Source of the DNA: Chlorogloeopsis fritschii PCC 6912
GTDB lineage: Bacteria > Cyanobacteriota > Cyanobacteriia > Cyanobacteriales > Nostocaceae
Reading direction: 5' to 3'
Assembly (NCBI RefSeq): GCF_000317285.1
Contig: NZ_AJLN01000141.1
Location: forward strand, 57,432-121,431
DNA length: 64,000 bases
Part shown: in pieces, positions 18,379 through 27,158 of the stretch
How positions within the stretch are numbered: the first letter of the stretch is position 1
Layout: the number at the start of each line of letters is the position of its first letter
Position numbers and translations under genes: made by a program
The notes under the pieces: generated by a model
What the model saw: only the letters and a program-made list of their open reading frames with translations
Told to the model about the DNA's origin: nothing
The model's database searches: none

Positions 18379-21300
18379 ATGAAAATTAATATATTCCAAG
18401 ATCTCACTGCTTGTCAGCAGGCTTACCAAGTATTGCAACAAGCTTACGAGGAGTTAGAAAGACGAGTACAAGGACGAACTAGCGAACTCCAGCAAGTTAA
18501 CGAGGAATTGCAAACAGCTTTAGAAGAATTAAAAATCACTGAAGAGGAATTGCGCCAGCAGAATGAAGAACTGATTGAAAGTCGTCAAGTTATAGAGTTA
18601 GAACGTCAGCGTTACCAAGATTTGTTCGAGTTTGCTCCAGACGGGTATTTAGTAACTGACATTTGGGGAAATATCCGAGAGGCAAACCGTGCAGCAGCTA
18701 CCTTGCTTTGTGTAAAACAGGGGCATCTGATCGGCAAACCACTGCTCATCTTTATTACCAAGCCAGAACGCAAGGCTTTTCGGACTCAATTAGCACAGTT
18801 GCAGAAGGTGCAGAACTGGGAAGTTTACCTGAAGCCACACAAAGGAGATCCTTTCGCCACGATGGTTGCTGTGAGTAGTATAGATGACGAACAGGGTCAG
18901 CAAGTAGGCTGGCGCTGGCTGCTGCGCGACATCAGCCTTCGCAAGCAGATGGAACAAAGGTTGCAGGCTACCCACGATCAATTAGAAAAGCGAGTCGAAG
19001 AACGAACTGCTTCTCTAGAGCAGACCAATCGGCTCCTGCAACAGGAAATCGGTGAACGTCAACGGGCAGAAGCCACCTTGCGTCAATCGGAAGCAAAATA
19101 TCGCACCTTGTTCAATTCGATGGATGAAGGATATGGGATCGCCGAAATAATTTTGAATGAAAACGGTGAGCCAGTTGATTATCGGATGCTTGAAGTCAAT
19201 CCGCAATTCGAGAGGTTAACTGGACTGTCAAGCGAAGTGGCATTGAGCGGCAAAACCATTCGAGAAATCGCGCCCGAACTCGAAGAACACTGGTATCAAA
19301 TTTACGGACAAGTCGGGCTGACAGGTGAGCCAGTGCGGTTTGAGCAATGTGCCGCAGAGTGGGGTCGTTGGTATGACGTGTATGCGTTTCGCATTGATGA
19401 ACCGGAAAAACGCCACGTCGCCATTCTTTACAACGAAATCACCGCTCGCAAACGCCGCGAAGCAAACAGTGCCTTTTTAGTCGAAATCGCTGAAGATTTT
19501 TCGCGTCTGTCGTCTGTCGAAGAGATCATCCAAACCCTAGGTGCGAAAATTGGCGCATATCTAAACGTGACTACCTGCAACTTCTGCGAAGTAGACGAAT
19601 CTTGCGATGAGGTGGTGTATCTCGGTTGCTGGAATGTAGAAGGCGTGCCGCGCGTGCCAGAGAGGATTTGCCTTTCAGAACAGGTAAGTGAGGATTTCTT
19701 GCGCCGCGTTCATGCCGGCGAAACCATCGTTAGCAACAACACGCAAACCAACCCAGTCACAAACGCCCAAGCCAACGGTGCGATTGGGGCGCTGTCGTTC
19801 ATCACCGTGCCGTTCCACAAGGATGGCGAGTGGAAATACCTGTTCTCCATTCATGATATAGTTCCGCGCACTTGGCGCAAGGACGAAATTGAGTTGGTGC
19901 GCGAATTGGCGAATCGCACTTTCCCGCGTCTCGAACGCGCCCGCGTCGAAGCAGCCGTGGCAGCAGACCTCAAAGATACGCAACTGTTGCATAAACTGAG
20001 CGCACGACTGATTTCTGAAGACAACATTCAAGTGCTTTACAATGAGATTGTGACAGCTGCGATCGCGCTGATGCGGGCGGATGGCGGTAGTTTGCAAATT
20101 CTGGATGAAGCGACGCAAGAACTGATGCTACTTGCCACGCAGGGCTTTGACCAAACAATGATCGAGCATTTGTATAGGGTTGACACCCGTTTCAACACGT
20201 CCTGTGGTATTGCGCTGGCAAGCGGCGAGCGATCGTTCATTAATTTCGATGTTCCGGAGAGTGACGATCCGGATAGTCATCTGCGAATGCATCTCAACGC
20301 TGGATACCTTTGTGCGCAATCAACCCCACTCATCTCTCGGTCTGGCAAACCGATTGGAATGGTTTCAACCCACTGGCACAAGCACCACCGATCAAGCGAT
20401 CGCGAACTGCGTTTTCTGGATTTGCTGGCGCGTCAGGCTGCTGACTTGATTGAGCAGCGACAAGCAGAGCTTGAGATCCGCAAATTTGTTTCCCTGGCCG
20501 ATAACAGCACGGATTTTATCGGTATGTGTGACATGAATTTTGTGCCGTTCTATGTCAACCCAACAGGTATGCAAATGGTCGGGCTGAATGATACCCGCCA
20601 ATATAGCGAAATCCCAGTCAGGGAATTTTTCTTTCCTGAAGATCAGGACTTTATCATCAATGAATTTTTCCCGCGTGTTTTGCGTGAGGGACGAGCGGAA
20701 GTAGAAATTCGTTTCCGTCATTTCCAGACGGGGGAAGCATTATGGATGCTTTACAGTGTTGTTTGCATCAAAGACACGAACGACCAGCTAATTGGTCTGG
20801 CAACCATTAGCCGCAATATTACCGATCGCAAACTTGCCCAAGAGAAAATCAAAGAACAGGCAGCCCTGCTTGATGTTACTACCGATGCCATTTTTGTCCG
20901 CGATTTAGAATGTCGCGTCTTATACTGGAACTCTGGTGCGGAACGGCTTTACGGTTGGCAGGCAGCAGAAGTACTTGGTAAAAATTGTTGCGATTTTTTA
21001 TACAAACAAATATCACCATCTGTGGAAGAGGCTCTCAAAACTGTTGTTGAGCAAGGAGAATGGCATGGCGAGCTAAATAAAATCACAAAATCGGGGCAAG
21101 AGATTGTCGTCGAAACTAGCTGGACACTAATGCGGGATGAAGCAGGAAAACCAAAATCCATTCTCTCTGTTGATACTAATATCACCGAGAAAAAACAACT
21201 CCAAGCCCAGTTTTATCGAGCACAGCGGCTAGAGAGCTTGGGTACTCTAGCAAGCGGTATTGCCCATGACTTGAATAACATACTCACGCCCATTTTGACA

Positions 21301-22350
21301 GTAGCTCAACTGCTGCCACTTAAATTTCCCAATCTGGACGAAAAAAATCGGCAACTGCTGACAATCTTAGAAGATAATTCTAAACGTGGTGCCGAACTCG
21401 TCAAGCAAATTACAGCGTTTGCACGGGGAGCAGAAGGAAAGCGCGTTCCTCTCCAACCAAGACACCTGTTAAAAGAAATTGAGCAGGTTATCAAAAGTAC
21501 ATTTCCTAAATCAATTGAAATCTGCATTCATATACCAACGCCAAATCTTTGGACAGTTTTGGCAGATCCTACGCAAATACATCAGGTGTTGATGAACCTG
21601 TGTGTAAATGCTCGTGATGCTATGCCTAATGGGGGAACTCTCAGTATTTCTGCTCAAAATTTCCACGTGGATGAAAACTATACCAGGATGAATTTGGAGG
21701 CAAAAGAGGGTAACTACGTGCTGATCACCGTATCGGATACAGGATGCGGTATGGCACCAGAGTTATTAGAGCGAATTTTTGAACCCTTTTTCACAACCAA
21801 AGAACCGGGTAAAGGCACAGGATTGGGGCTTTCCACTTTAATTGGTATCATCAAAAATCACGGTGGTTTTGTCAAAGTATATAGTGAGGTGGGTAAAGGC
21901 AGCCAATTTCAGGTATACTTGAGCGCCATTGACACATTGGTAACACAGGAAACTGATGACTCACAGACGGTGAGAGGAAACGGCGAATTAATTCTAGTTG
22001 TGGATGACGAAGCATACATTCGAGAGATTACCAAAACCTCGCTAGAAGATTTCAATTACAGAGTTCTGATTGCCAGTGATGGGACTGGAGCCTTCTCACT
22101 CTATGCCCAACATCAAAATGAAATCACCTTAGTGTTGATAGATATACAAATGCCGTCTATAGATGGATTCCAAGCAATTCGCATTCTGCAAAAAATGAAT
22201 CCATCGATCAAAATTATTGCCTTTAGTGGGCTTGCCTCCAACCAGAAGCTTTTAGAAGCTAGTGGGATTAATGTGCAAGCATTTTTATCAAAGCCCTACA
22301 CCATTAAGGAATTATTGCAAACCATTCAAGGTGTCTTAAGTGTGCCTTAA
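18379..22350 (+). CDS. Hybrid sensor histidine kinase/response regulator (PAS-PAS-GAF-GAF-PAS-PAS-HK-REC)
   Basis: 1323 residues, no membrane segment seen. Order: coiled coil (about 1-75), PAS (76-185), coiled coil, PAS (230-345), two GAF domains (about 355-530 and 540-705), two PAS domains (about 710-950), HisKA with phospho-acceptor His963 in SGIAHDLNNILTPI, HATPase_c with N-box Asn1077 (NLCVNARDAMP) and DTGCGM, then a receiver with Asp1209/1210 and phospho-acceptor Asp1255 (LIDIQMPS). A soluble multi-input stress or light sensor is likely. GAF residues show no obvious bilin Cys. The stretch about 19.1-20.5 kb is clearly GC-richer than the rest. A GGAGG ribosome site lies about 15 bases upstream. 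No cognate output gene is adjacent. Confidence 0.93.
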   Translation: MKINIFQDLTACQQAYQVLQQAYEELERRVQGRTSELQQVNEELQTALEELKITEEELRQQNEELIESRQVIELERQRYQDLFEFAPDGYLVTDIWGNIREANRAAATLLCVKQGHLIGKPLLIFITKPERKAFRTQLAQLQKVQNWEVYLKPHKGDPFATMVAVSSIDDEQGQQVGWRWLLRDISLRKQMEQRLQATHDQLEKRVEERTASLEQTNRLLQQEIGERQRAEATLRQSEAKYRTLFNSMDEGYGIAEIILNENGEPVDYRMLEVNPQFERLTGLSSEVALSGKTIREIAPELEEHWYQIYGQVGLTGEPVRFEQCAAEWGRWYDVYAFRIDEPEKRHVAILYNEITARKRREANSAFLVEIAEDFSRLSSVEEIIQTLGAKIGAYLNVTTCNFCEVDESCDEVVYLGCWNVEGVPRVPERICLSEQVSEDFLRRVHAGETIVSNNTQTNPVTNAQANGAIGALSFITVPFHKDGEWKYLFSIHDIVPRTWRKDEIELVRELANRTFPRLERARVEAAVAADLKDTQLLHKLSARLISEDNIQVLYNEIVTAAIALMRADGGSLQILDEATQELMLLATQGFDQTMIEHLYRVDTRFNTSCGIALASGERSFINFDVPESDDPDSHLRMHLNAGYLCAQSTPLISRSGKPIGMVSTHWHKHHRSSDRELRFLDLLARQAADLIEQRQAELEIRKFVSLADNSTDFIGMCDMNFVPFYVNPTGMQMVGLNDTRQYSEIPVREFFFPEDQDFIINEFFPRVLREGRAEVEIRFRHFQTGEALWMLYSVVCIKDTNDQLIGLATISRNITDRKLAQEKIKEQAALLDVTTDAIFVRDLECRVLYWNSGAERLYGWQAAEVLGKNCCDFLYKQISPSVEEALKTVVEQGEWHGELNKITKSGQEIVVETSWTLMRDEAGKPKSILSVDTNITEKKQLQAQFYRAQRLESLGTLASGIAHDLNNILTPILTVAQLLPLKFPNLDEKNRQLLTILEDNSKRGAELVKQITAFARGAEGKRVPLQPRHLLKEIEQVIKSTFPKSIEICIHIPTPNLWTVLADPTQIHQVLMNLCVNARDAMPNGGTLSISAQNFHVDENYTRMNLEAKEGNYVLITVSDTGCGMAPELLERIFEPFFTTKEPGKGTGLGLSTLIGIIKNHGGFVKVYSEVGKGSQFQVYLSAIDTLVTQETDDSQTVRGNGELILVVDDEAYIREITKTSLEDFNYRVLIASDGTGAFSLYAQHQNEITLVLIDIQMPSIDGFQAIRILQKMNPSIKIIAFSGLASNQKLLEASGINVQAFLSKPYTIKELLQTIQGVLSVP

Positions 22351-22372
22351 AAAATTGGTATTAAAGATCAAT

Positions 22373-23716
22373 TCAAAGTAAGTCAATAGCATCCAACGCT
22401 GCTAAGGGAGTTTGTGTGTCTATCCATGAAACCTGTGCTTCTAGCTTGTCACAACACTCACGCACTAAACGCAAACCAGCATCTAAGGTCAATTGAGCAG
22501 TTGTTGGGGTAAACTCTTGCAATATAGTGGCTTCTATTGTCTGATAGCGATCGAGGTCTTGGCTCAGTTTTGCCAAAAAATTCGCTCCTTCGCCAGCATC
22601 TGCGATCGCCTCCCCCATCGCAAACTGCAAAATTGAATCGACGTAAGCCTTAACTTTGGGATTTTTGACTCCCTCTGTAGCTGAGGTATAGAGCAATTCA
22701 CCATTTAGGTATTCAAAATCTGGTACATAAAGGCGATCGCCTACTAATTCAAATATCTGCATTCCTCTAGTTGGTCTAACTGTTATGCGATCGCGCCTAA
22801 CTCGATTCGCCGCATTCTCAAGCAGTACAATTACAGCTAGAATTACCGTTGGATAGTTACTATCTATACATCTTATTTCCACAGTGCCGACTTTGTTGAG
22901 TCGGACTGGATTCCAAGCTGACTTGAGTAAACTTCCTCCCGCTTCTAGAAACAGATGAGGTTCAATTCCAGCTTTTTCCATTGCTTGTAACCAAGCATAG
23001 TAACGAGCAAATTGCTGTTCAACTAAATCCTCCACACTCTCGGCATAAGGCATGAGTCCACCCACTGGCTGTAAATGAGTGTAAACTCCTTCCCAGCCAA
23101 AGGTTTGGCTACCTCGATAACGAATTGTATGCGAGGCTAGCCCGATCGCACCTCCTTCATAAAAGGGACAAGCCCGCGTCAGGGAAATAAGTGCTGAGTC
23201 GCAAGCTGTAGCTAAATTGTAGATATTCAGTAGTTCCTCTCGCTGTGCTGATGTCGAGTTGTAAGATACTGCAACACGAGGATCGATTACTCCAGGTGGG
23301 ACTTCCAAATGCAGGTGTGTACCAGTACATTTCCCGGCGTGCAAAAATTTATCATAGCCAATAGTCCGCGCTTGGATATGGTAATTTGGGCGATCGCGCA
23401 TCACTGGCATAATATGCAAAGGATAGCTAGACAGAGGGTAAAGCCGCAAATTCATCTGTCGCGCCACAGCAAGTGCCAATTTGAGATTTTTGAGATATTC
23501 TCTTGCTAGTTCTGTACCAGTATCGGCAGGAGGTGTGTTAATTTCTACCATACTTTTGACGAACTCCGGCACAAAGTAATTTGGATTTAAACCTTGTGCT
23601 TGCGCCATTAAGTGACAACCCTGCAAAAATTCATCAGCGCGATTGCTAAGATAACCAGCCTCATCAACCAGAAAAAACTCTTGCTCAAGACCGATACGAC
23701 GCTTTGCTACACCCAT
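22373..23716 (-). CDS. GCS2-family glutamate-cysteine ligase-like protein
   Basis: 447 residues from ATG 23716, chosen because AGAGG lies just before it; a GTG seven codons upstream is possible. RIGLEQEFFLVDEAGYLSN, PEFVKSMVEINTPP, CTGTHLHLEVPPGVIDP and KVGTVEIRCIDSN match the GCS2 carboxylate-amine ligase family, which includes plant/cyanobacterial-type glutamate-cysteine ligase and YbdK-like enzymes. It uses ATP to ligate a glutamate carboxylate to an amine. I cannot tell whether it is the true glutathione-pathway GshA or a paralogue. It ends 22 bases from the convergent histidine kinase gene. Confidence 0.82.
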   Translation of the reverse strand: MGVAKRRIGLEQEFFLVDEAGYLSNRADEFLQGCHLMAQAQGLNPNYFVPEFVKSMVEINTPPADTGTELAREYLKNLKLALAVARQMNLRLYPLSSYPLHIMPVMRDRPNYHIQARTIGYDKFLHAGKCTGTHLHLEVPPGVIDPRVAVSYNSTSAQREELLNIYNLATACDSALISLTRACPFYEGGAIGLASHTIRYRGSQTFGWEGVYTHLQPVGGLMPYAESVEDLVEQQFARYYAWLQAMEKAGIEPHLFLEAGGSLLKSAWNPVRLNKVGTVEIRCIDSNYPTVILAVIVLLENAANRVRRDRITVRPTRGMQIFELVGDRLYVPDFEYLNGELLYTSATEGVKNPKVKAYVDSILQFAMGEAIADAGEGANFLAKLSQDLDRYQTIEATILQEFTPTTAQLTLDAGLRLVRECCDKLEAQVSWIDTQTPLAALDAIDLL

Positions 23717-23782
23717 CTCAACCTCTTTTTCTCGCACTACGTGTCTTGAAAAAATAAGTTCTTATAAAACTCCTAATTTTAA

Positions 23783-26182
23783 TTATGGGGATTTCCCCCA
23801 ACCTTGTTCCCTTTTAATTCTTGGTGGATCTTGGTGCATCAGGGGACGCAAACCATTTAATCCAGCAGCGATCGCCGAACCATTGTGAACAACTGTAGCT
23901 GCTAGTGGGTGTAATCCTACTGTTGTTGCTAGTCCTAAAGCTGCTAGGTTTGGAATGACTGCCAAACCGATATTTTGCTGAATCACTGCTTTGGTTTGGC
24001 GGGCGATCGCTATTGCCTCTAAAAAACTGGTTAAGTTATTATCCATCAGCACAACATCAGCAGTTTCTCTCGCCACCTCAGAACCATCACCAAAGGAGAT
24101 GGAAACATCAGCATAAGAAAGAGCCACGGAATCATTTAAGCCATCACCCGTAAATGCTACTATTTTACCTGATTCATGTAATTTGCGTATAATTGCGGCT
24201 TTTTGTTCTGGAAATGCTTCGGCGTGGACTCTCGACAAAGGAATGTCAAGTTCGCGGGCAACAGCGATCGCCCTTTGCTGGCTATCTCCGGTTAACAGAT
24301 GAATTTCCATACCGTATGCTGTTTGCAGTTTTTGGATGACTGCCGAGCTTTCTAGACGGAGTGGATCTGTGTAAGAAATTACTCCTTGAAATTCGCGATC
24401 AACTCCAACATACAGCAAAGAATCATGGGCAGAAATGCGGCAATTGAGGTGATAAGGACAATCTGCCTCGTTGCAAGGATGTGGTTCATAAAGACAGTCA
24501 AGGGGAATGCCACACTGATGTAAAAAGCGATCGCTCCCCACTACAACTTGTTTGCCATCAATCTCAGCCTGCACACCCAAACCAATTTCATACGTCCATT
24601 CCTGACGTGGCAGAACTTCTACACCTTGTTTTTCGGCATAGCGCACCACTGCTTCAGCAACGGGGTGAGTAAGGCGTTGTTCGGCAGCGGCTGCCAATTC
24701 TAACACCCTACGCGCAGACATTCTGCCTGCGACTGTTTCCACCTGCACAACCTCGATATCTCCTTTGGTTAAGGTGCCTGTCTTATCAAAGACTAAAGTA
24801 TCTACTTGTGCCAATTTTTCTAAAGCGTGTCCGCTGCGAATCAGAACTCCGTGCCTGGTGGCATGATGCAACGCTGCTAAGAAAGTTGTAGGCACACAAA
24901 CGCGAATGCCGGTAACAAAGTCGAGAGTGAGAATAGATGCGGCTCTTGCAGGATTCCGAGTTGCAGCCAAGACAATACCAGCAAAAATTAGTGCAGGTAC
25001 TATTGCTTTGTCAGCAACGGTGGCAGCGTAATTCCCCATTCTTGTATCGTGAACGGGAGCCTGTTGCACTAACTCAATACTTGCTCCAGCACGGGTAGCA
25101 ATGCCTACACGTTCGGCTATGATGTAAATTTCTCCTTCACGAACTAAAGTTGAGGCATAAACCGATTGTCCTGGTTTACGCACAACTGGCATAGATTCAC
25201 CAGTAAGTTTTTGTTGATCGAGCAAAGCTGTACCATGCAGGATTTTACCGTCTACAGGAATTTGCTCGCCCGGATAAACTATGACTGTATCTCCAGGTTT
25301 AACTTCGGTTGCTTGAATGTGTTTTTTCTGTCCATTTGGTTGTTCTACCCAAGCATAATGCCCCAAAGATTCGAGTAAATCTGCGGCGCGATTGTGGGTG
25401 ACTCGTGCTGTGCGATCGCGGATTGTATCCCCAATTTCATGCAGTGTCATTACCAAAGCTGGCGTGAGTAAATTACCTTGAAGAGAAGTTAAGGCGATCG
25501 CAATCAAATCTAGGCAATCTATATTTAATTTCCGTTCTGTTAAGATGCTGGCATAAGCACGTTTGGCGATGGGTAAAGCGGCAAATCCCACAGTTGCAGC
25601 GATGATTGCTCTGGGGATTGGAAATCCTAAGCCTAGTAAAGCCAAAATAGCAGCGAAAGCAGGCAATTTAATTTCACTATCTTCTTTTTTCTCTGCTTTG
25701 GTTTTTGGCTTTTGAATTTTATCTGTTCTCCGATGGGAATCTAAAACTTCATTCCAAAGCCCCTGTTCCCTGTCACCTGTTCCCTGTTCCCTTTTATTTT
25801 GCCTTGCCTCTTGAATCAAGCACCCTAGATACGCTGGCATGAAGTCATTTCCGGCACAACTAGGAGATATCTGATAACTAATAGCAATAGAAGCTGCTTG
25901 TCGATTGAGGCGTACTCCAATCACTCGGCTATCTGATTCAAGTAAATGAAGCAAATTATCAGCATAGTCAGGGTTATCAGCTAGCAAGGGAACCCGAAAT
26001 CTCACCCGTCCTGGAATTGTATGCACTATATGATAATTGATTCCAGCATTGATTTGTGGCTTCTGAAGGGTTGCTAGCTTACTTGTTTTTGACTTGGAGG
26101 CGATCGTCATCATCATTTCCCTGGCTGTTTTGCGGTGATTTGATGGCTGAGAATTTATCCGTGATGGATTTAAATATTCCAC
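23783..26182 (-). CDS. P1B-like heavy-metal translocating P-type ATPase
   Basis: 799 residues from GTG 26182; the Met triplet at 26116-26110 is an alternative start. An HMA_2-like domain (about 48-110, HTIPGRVRFRVPLL, no CxxC) precedes the pump. Pump motifs: LTGESMPV, phospho-Asp466 in DKTGTLTKGD, the P1B-specific HP pair in RLTHPVAEAV, and FTGDGLNDSVAL. The membrane metal site reads GIRVCVPTT (Cys429, Pro431) in place of the usual CPC or SPC, so the metal is uncertain. A GGGAACAGG-type repeat is inserted in the linker after the HMA domain. It is divergent from feoAB, so a role in iron or other transition-metal export is plausible. Confidence 0.9.
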   Translation of the reverse strand: MEYLNPSRINSQPSNHRKTAREMMMTIASKSKTSKLATLQKPQINAGINYHIVHTIPGRVRFRVPLLADNPDYADNLLHLLESDSRVIGVRLNRQAASIAISYQISPSCAGNDFMPAYLGCLIQEARQNKREQGTGDREQGLWNEVLDSHRRTDKIQKPKTKAEKKEDSEIKLPAFAAILALLGLGFPIPRAIIAATVGFAALPIAKRAYASILTERKLNIDCLDLIAIALTSLQGNLLTPALVMTLHEIGDTIRDRTARVTHNRAADLLESLGHYAWVEQPNGQKKHIQATEVKPGDTVIVYPGEQIPVDGKILHGTALLDQQKLTGESMPVVRKPGQSVYASTLVREGEIYIIAERVGIATRAGASIELVQQAPVHDTRMGNYAATVADKAIVPALIFAGIVLAATRNPARAASILTLDFVTGIRVCVPTTFLAALHHATRHGVLIRSGHALEKLAQVDTLVFDKTGTLTKGDIEVVQVETVAGRMSARRVLELAAAAEQRLTHPVAEAVVRYAEKQGVEVLPRQEWTYEIGLGVQAEIDGKQVVVGSDRFLHQCGIPLDCLYEPHPCNEADCPYHLNCRISAHDSLLYVGVDREFQGVISYTDPLRLESSAVIQKLQTAYGMEIHLLTGDSQQRAIAVARELDIPLSRVHAEAFPEQKAAIIRKLHESGKIVAFTGDGLNDSVALSYADVSISFGDGSEVARETADVVLMDNNLTSFLEAIAIARQTKAVIQQNIGLAVIPNLAALGLATTVGLHPLAATVVHNGSAIAAGLNGLRPLMHQDPPRIKREQGWGKSP
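25761..25797. repeat. Heptamer-like repeat inside the P-type ATPase gene
   Basis: On the coding strand this reads as repeated GGGAACAGG units, translated as KREQGTGDREQG. The same units lie between genes at 7664, 26704 and 38803. It keeps the frame and falls in a poorly conserved linker. Confidence 0.75.
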
Positions 26183-26901
26183 TGACTAACTAATTCACGG
26201 CATGATGAGAGAAAGCACGCAACTGTGAATATAAATCTATTTAATAGTGTTAGTAATTAATTTCTATTAAATGCAATCATTTTTAAAGATAGAAGCATTT
26301 ACAGACGCTTTTTGCCAAAATTAGCGCTCTCTTTTCTCAGAGTATTTTCGGTTTGTAATGTATTCGTAAAAAATATTTTTTAATAAAAAATTCAGTTTTT
26401 TTGCATCCAAACTCAACTATATTAAAAATTATTCTCAGCTAACCTAAAAGCTTGTGTACTAAATTGACAATTACCCTAGTCTTGTTTTGCCTGATAGCAA
26501 TTAAAGCAAAGCACGTTCATGACTGGTGTGCAAATAAATTTCAGGTAAATATAAATACTTTTACTTTAGCAATTTGCACAATTTATTAAATGAATAGGAT
26601 TTGTCAATCATAATTTTTACATATTTTTACATAGATATTTATACAAGCCTTGGCATAACTTAATCAGCGGAGAAAACAAAAGTAAATAATAACACTAATT
26701 AATAAAAGGGAACGGGGTTGGGGGAACAGAAAATATGAAAACAAATGCTGCTTTGAGGAATGTTCAATACAAACAAATGAATTTGTAATTACGGTATTTA
26801 TTGATATTAATTCTTAATGGTATTTAGATTAAGTACCACAGTCAGCTTAATGTTGCCAGTGAAACATCCCATCATTGATTTGTTTGTGAACAAGAAATGC
26901 C
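26183..26901. promoter_or_regulatory. Divergent promoter region between the P-type ATPase and feoA
   Basis: 719 very AT-rich bases with no convincing gene. A purine repeat (AAAAGGGAACGGGG, 26704-26729) lies inside. A short frame from 26817 overlaps feoA out of frame and is discarded. A Fur box would be expected here, but I did not find a convincing 19-base match. Confidence 0.5.
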
Positions 26902-27141
26902 ATGAGTGTGAAACTATCGGTGCTGAAACCCGGCAAAACAGCTACCATCGCTTCCATAGACGCGAACGAACCTGGGTTGTTGAGACGACTAGAAGCAATG
27001 GGCTTCAAAATTGGACAGCAGGTAAAGGTACTGCGCAAAGCATGGTTGAATGGGCCACTACACGTGCGAGTGGGATTAACTACAGAAGTGGCAATGCGGC
27101 GGCATGAAGCAGATGGAATTATTGTGAACGTACAGGACTGA
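26902..27141 (+). CDS. feoA: Ferrous iron transport protein A
   Basis: 79 residues, one SH3-like FeoA domain: LSVLKPGKTATIASIDANEP, LLRRLEAMGFKIGQQVKVLR, GPLHVRVGLTTEVAMRRHEA. FeoA is a small cytoplasmic partner needed for FeoB-dependent Fe(II) uptake. It is followed 17 bases later by feoB in the same direction. Confidence 0.95.
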   Translation: MSVKLSVLKPGKTATIASIDANEPGLLRRLEAMGFKIGQQVKVLRKAWLNGPLHVRVGLTTEVAMRRHEADGIIVNVQD

Positions 27142-27158
27142 GAAAAAAGAGGTGTGGA

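Noticed and set aside
19675..20721. Several minus-strand open frames inside the histidine kinase gene
   Set aside because: They arise from the GC-rich composition of this segment; the plus strand carries unmistakable GAF and PAS domains.
26183..26901. Fur box upstream of feoA
   Set aside because: No clear match to the 19-base inverted repeat; the region is too AT-rich for a weak match to mean anything.
26817..27107. Open frame of 96 codons overlapping feoA
   Set aside because: It runs in another frame across the well-conserved feoA gene, has no family-like motifs and begins in AT-rich promoter DNA.
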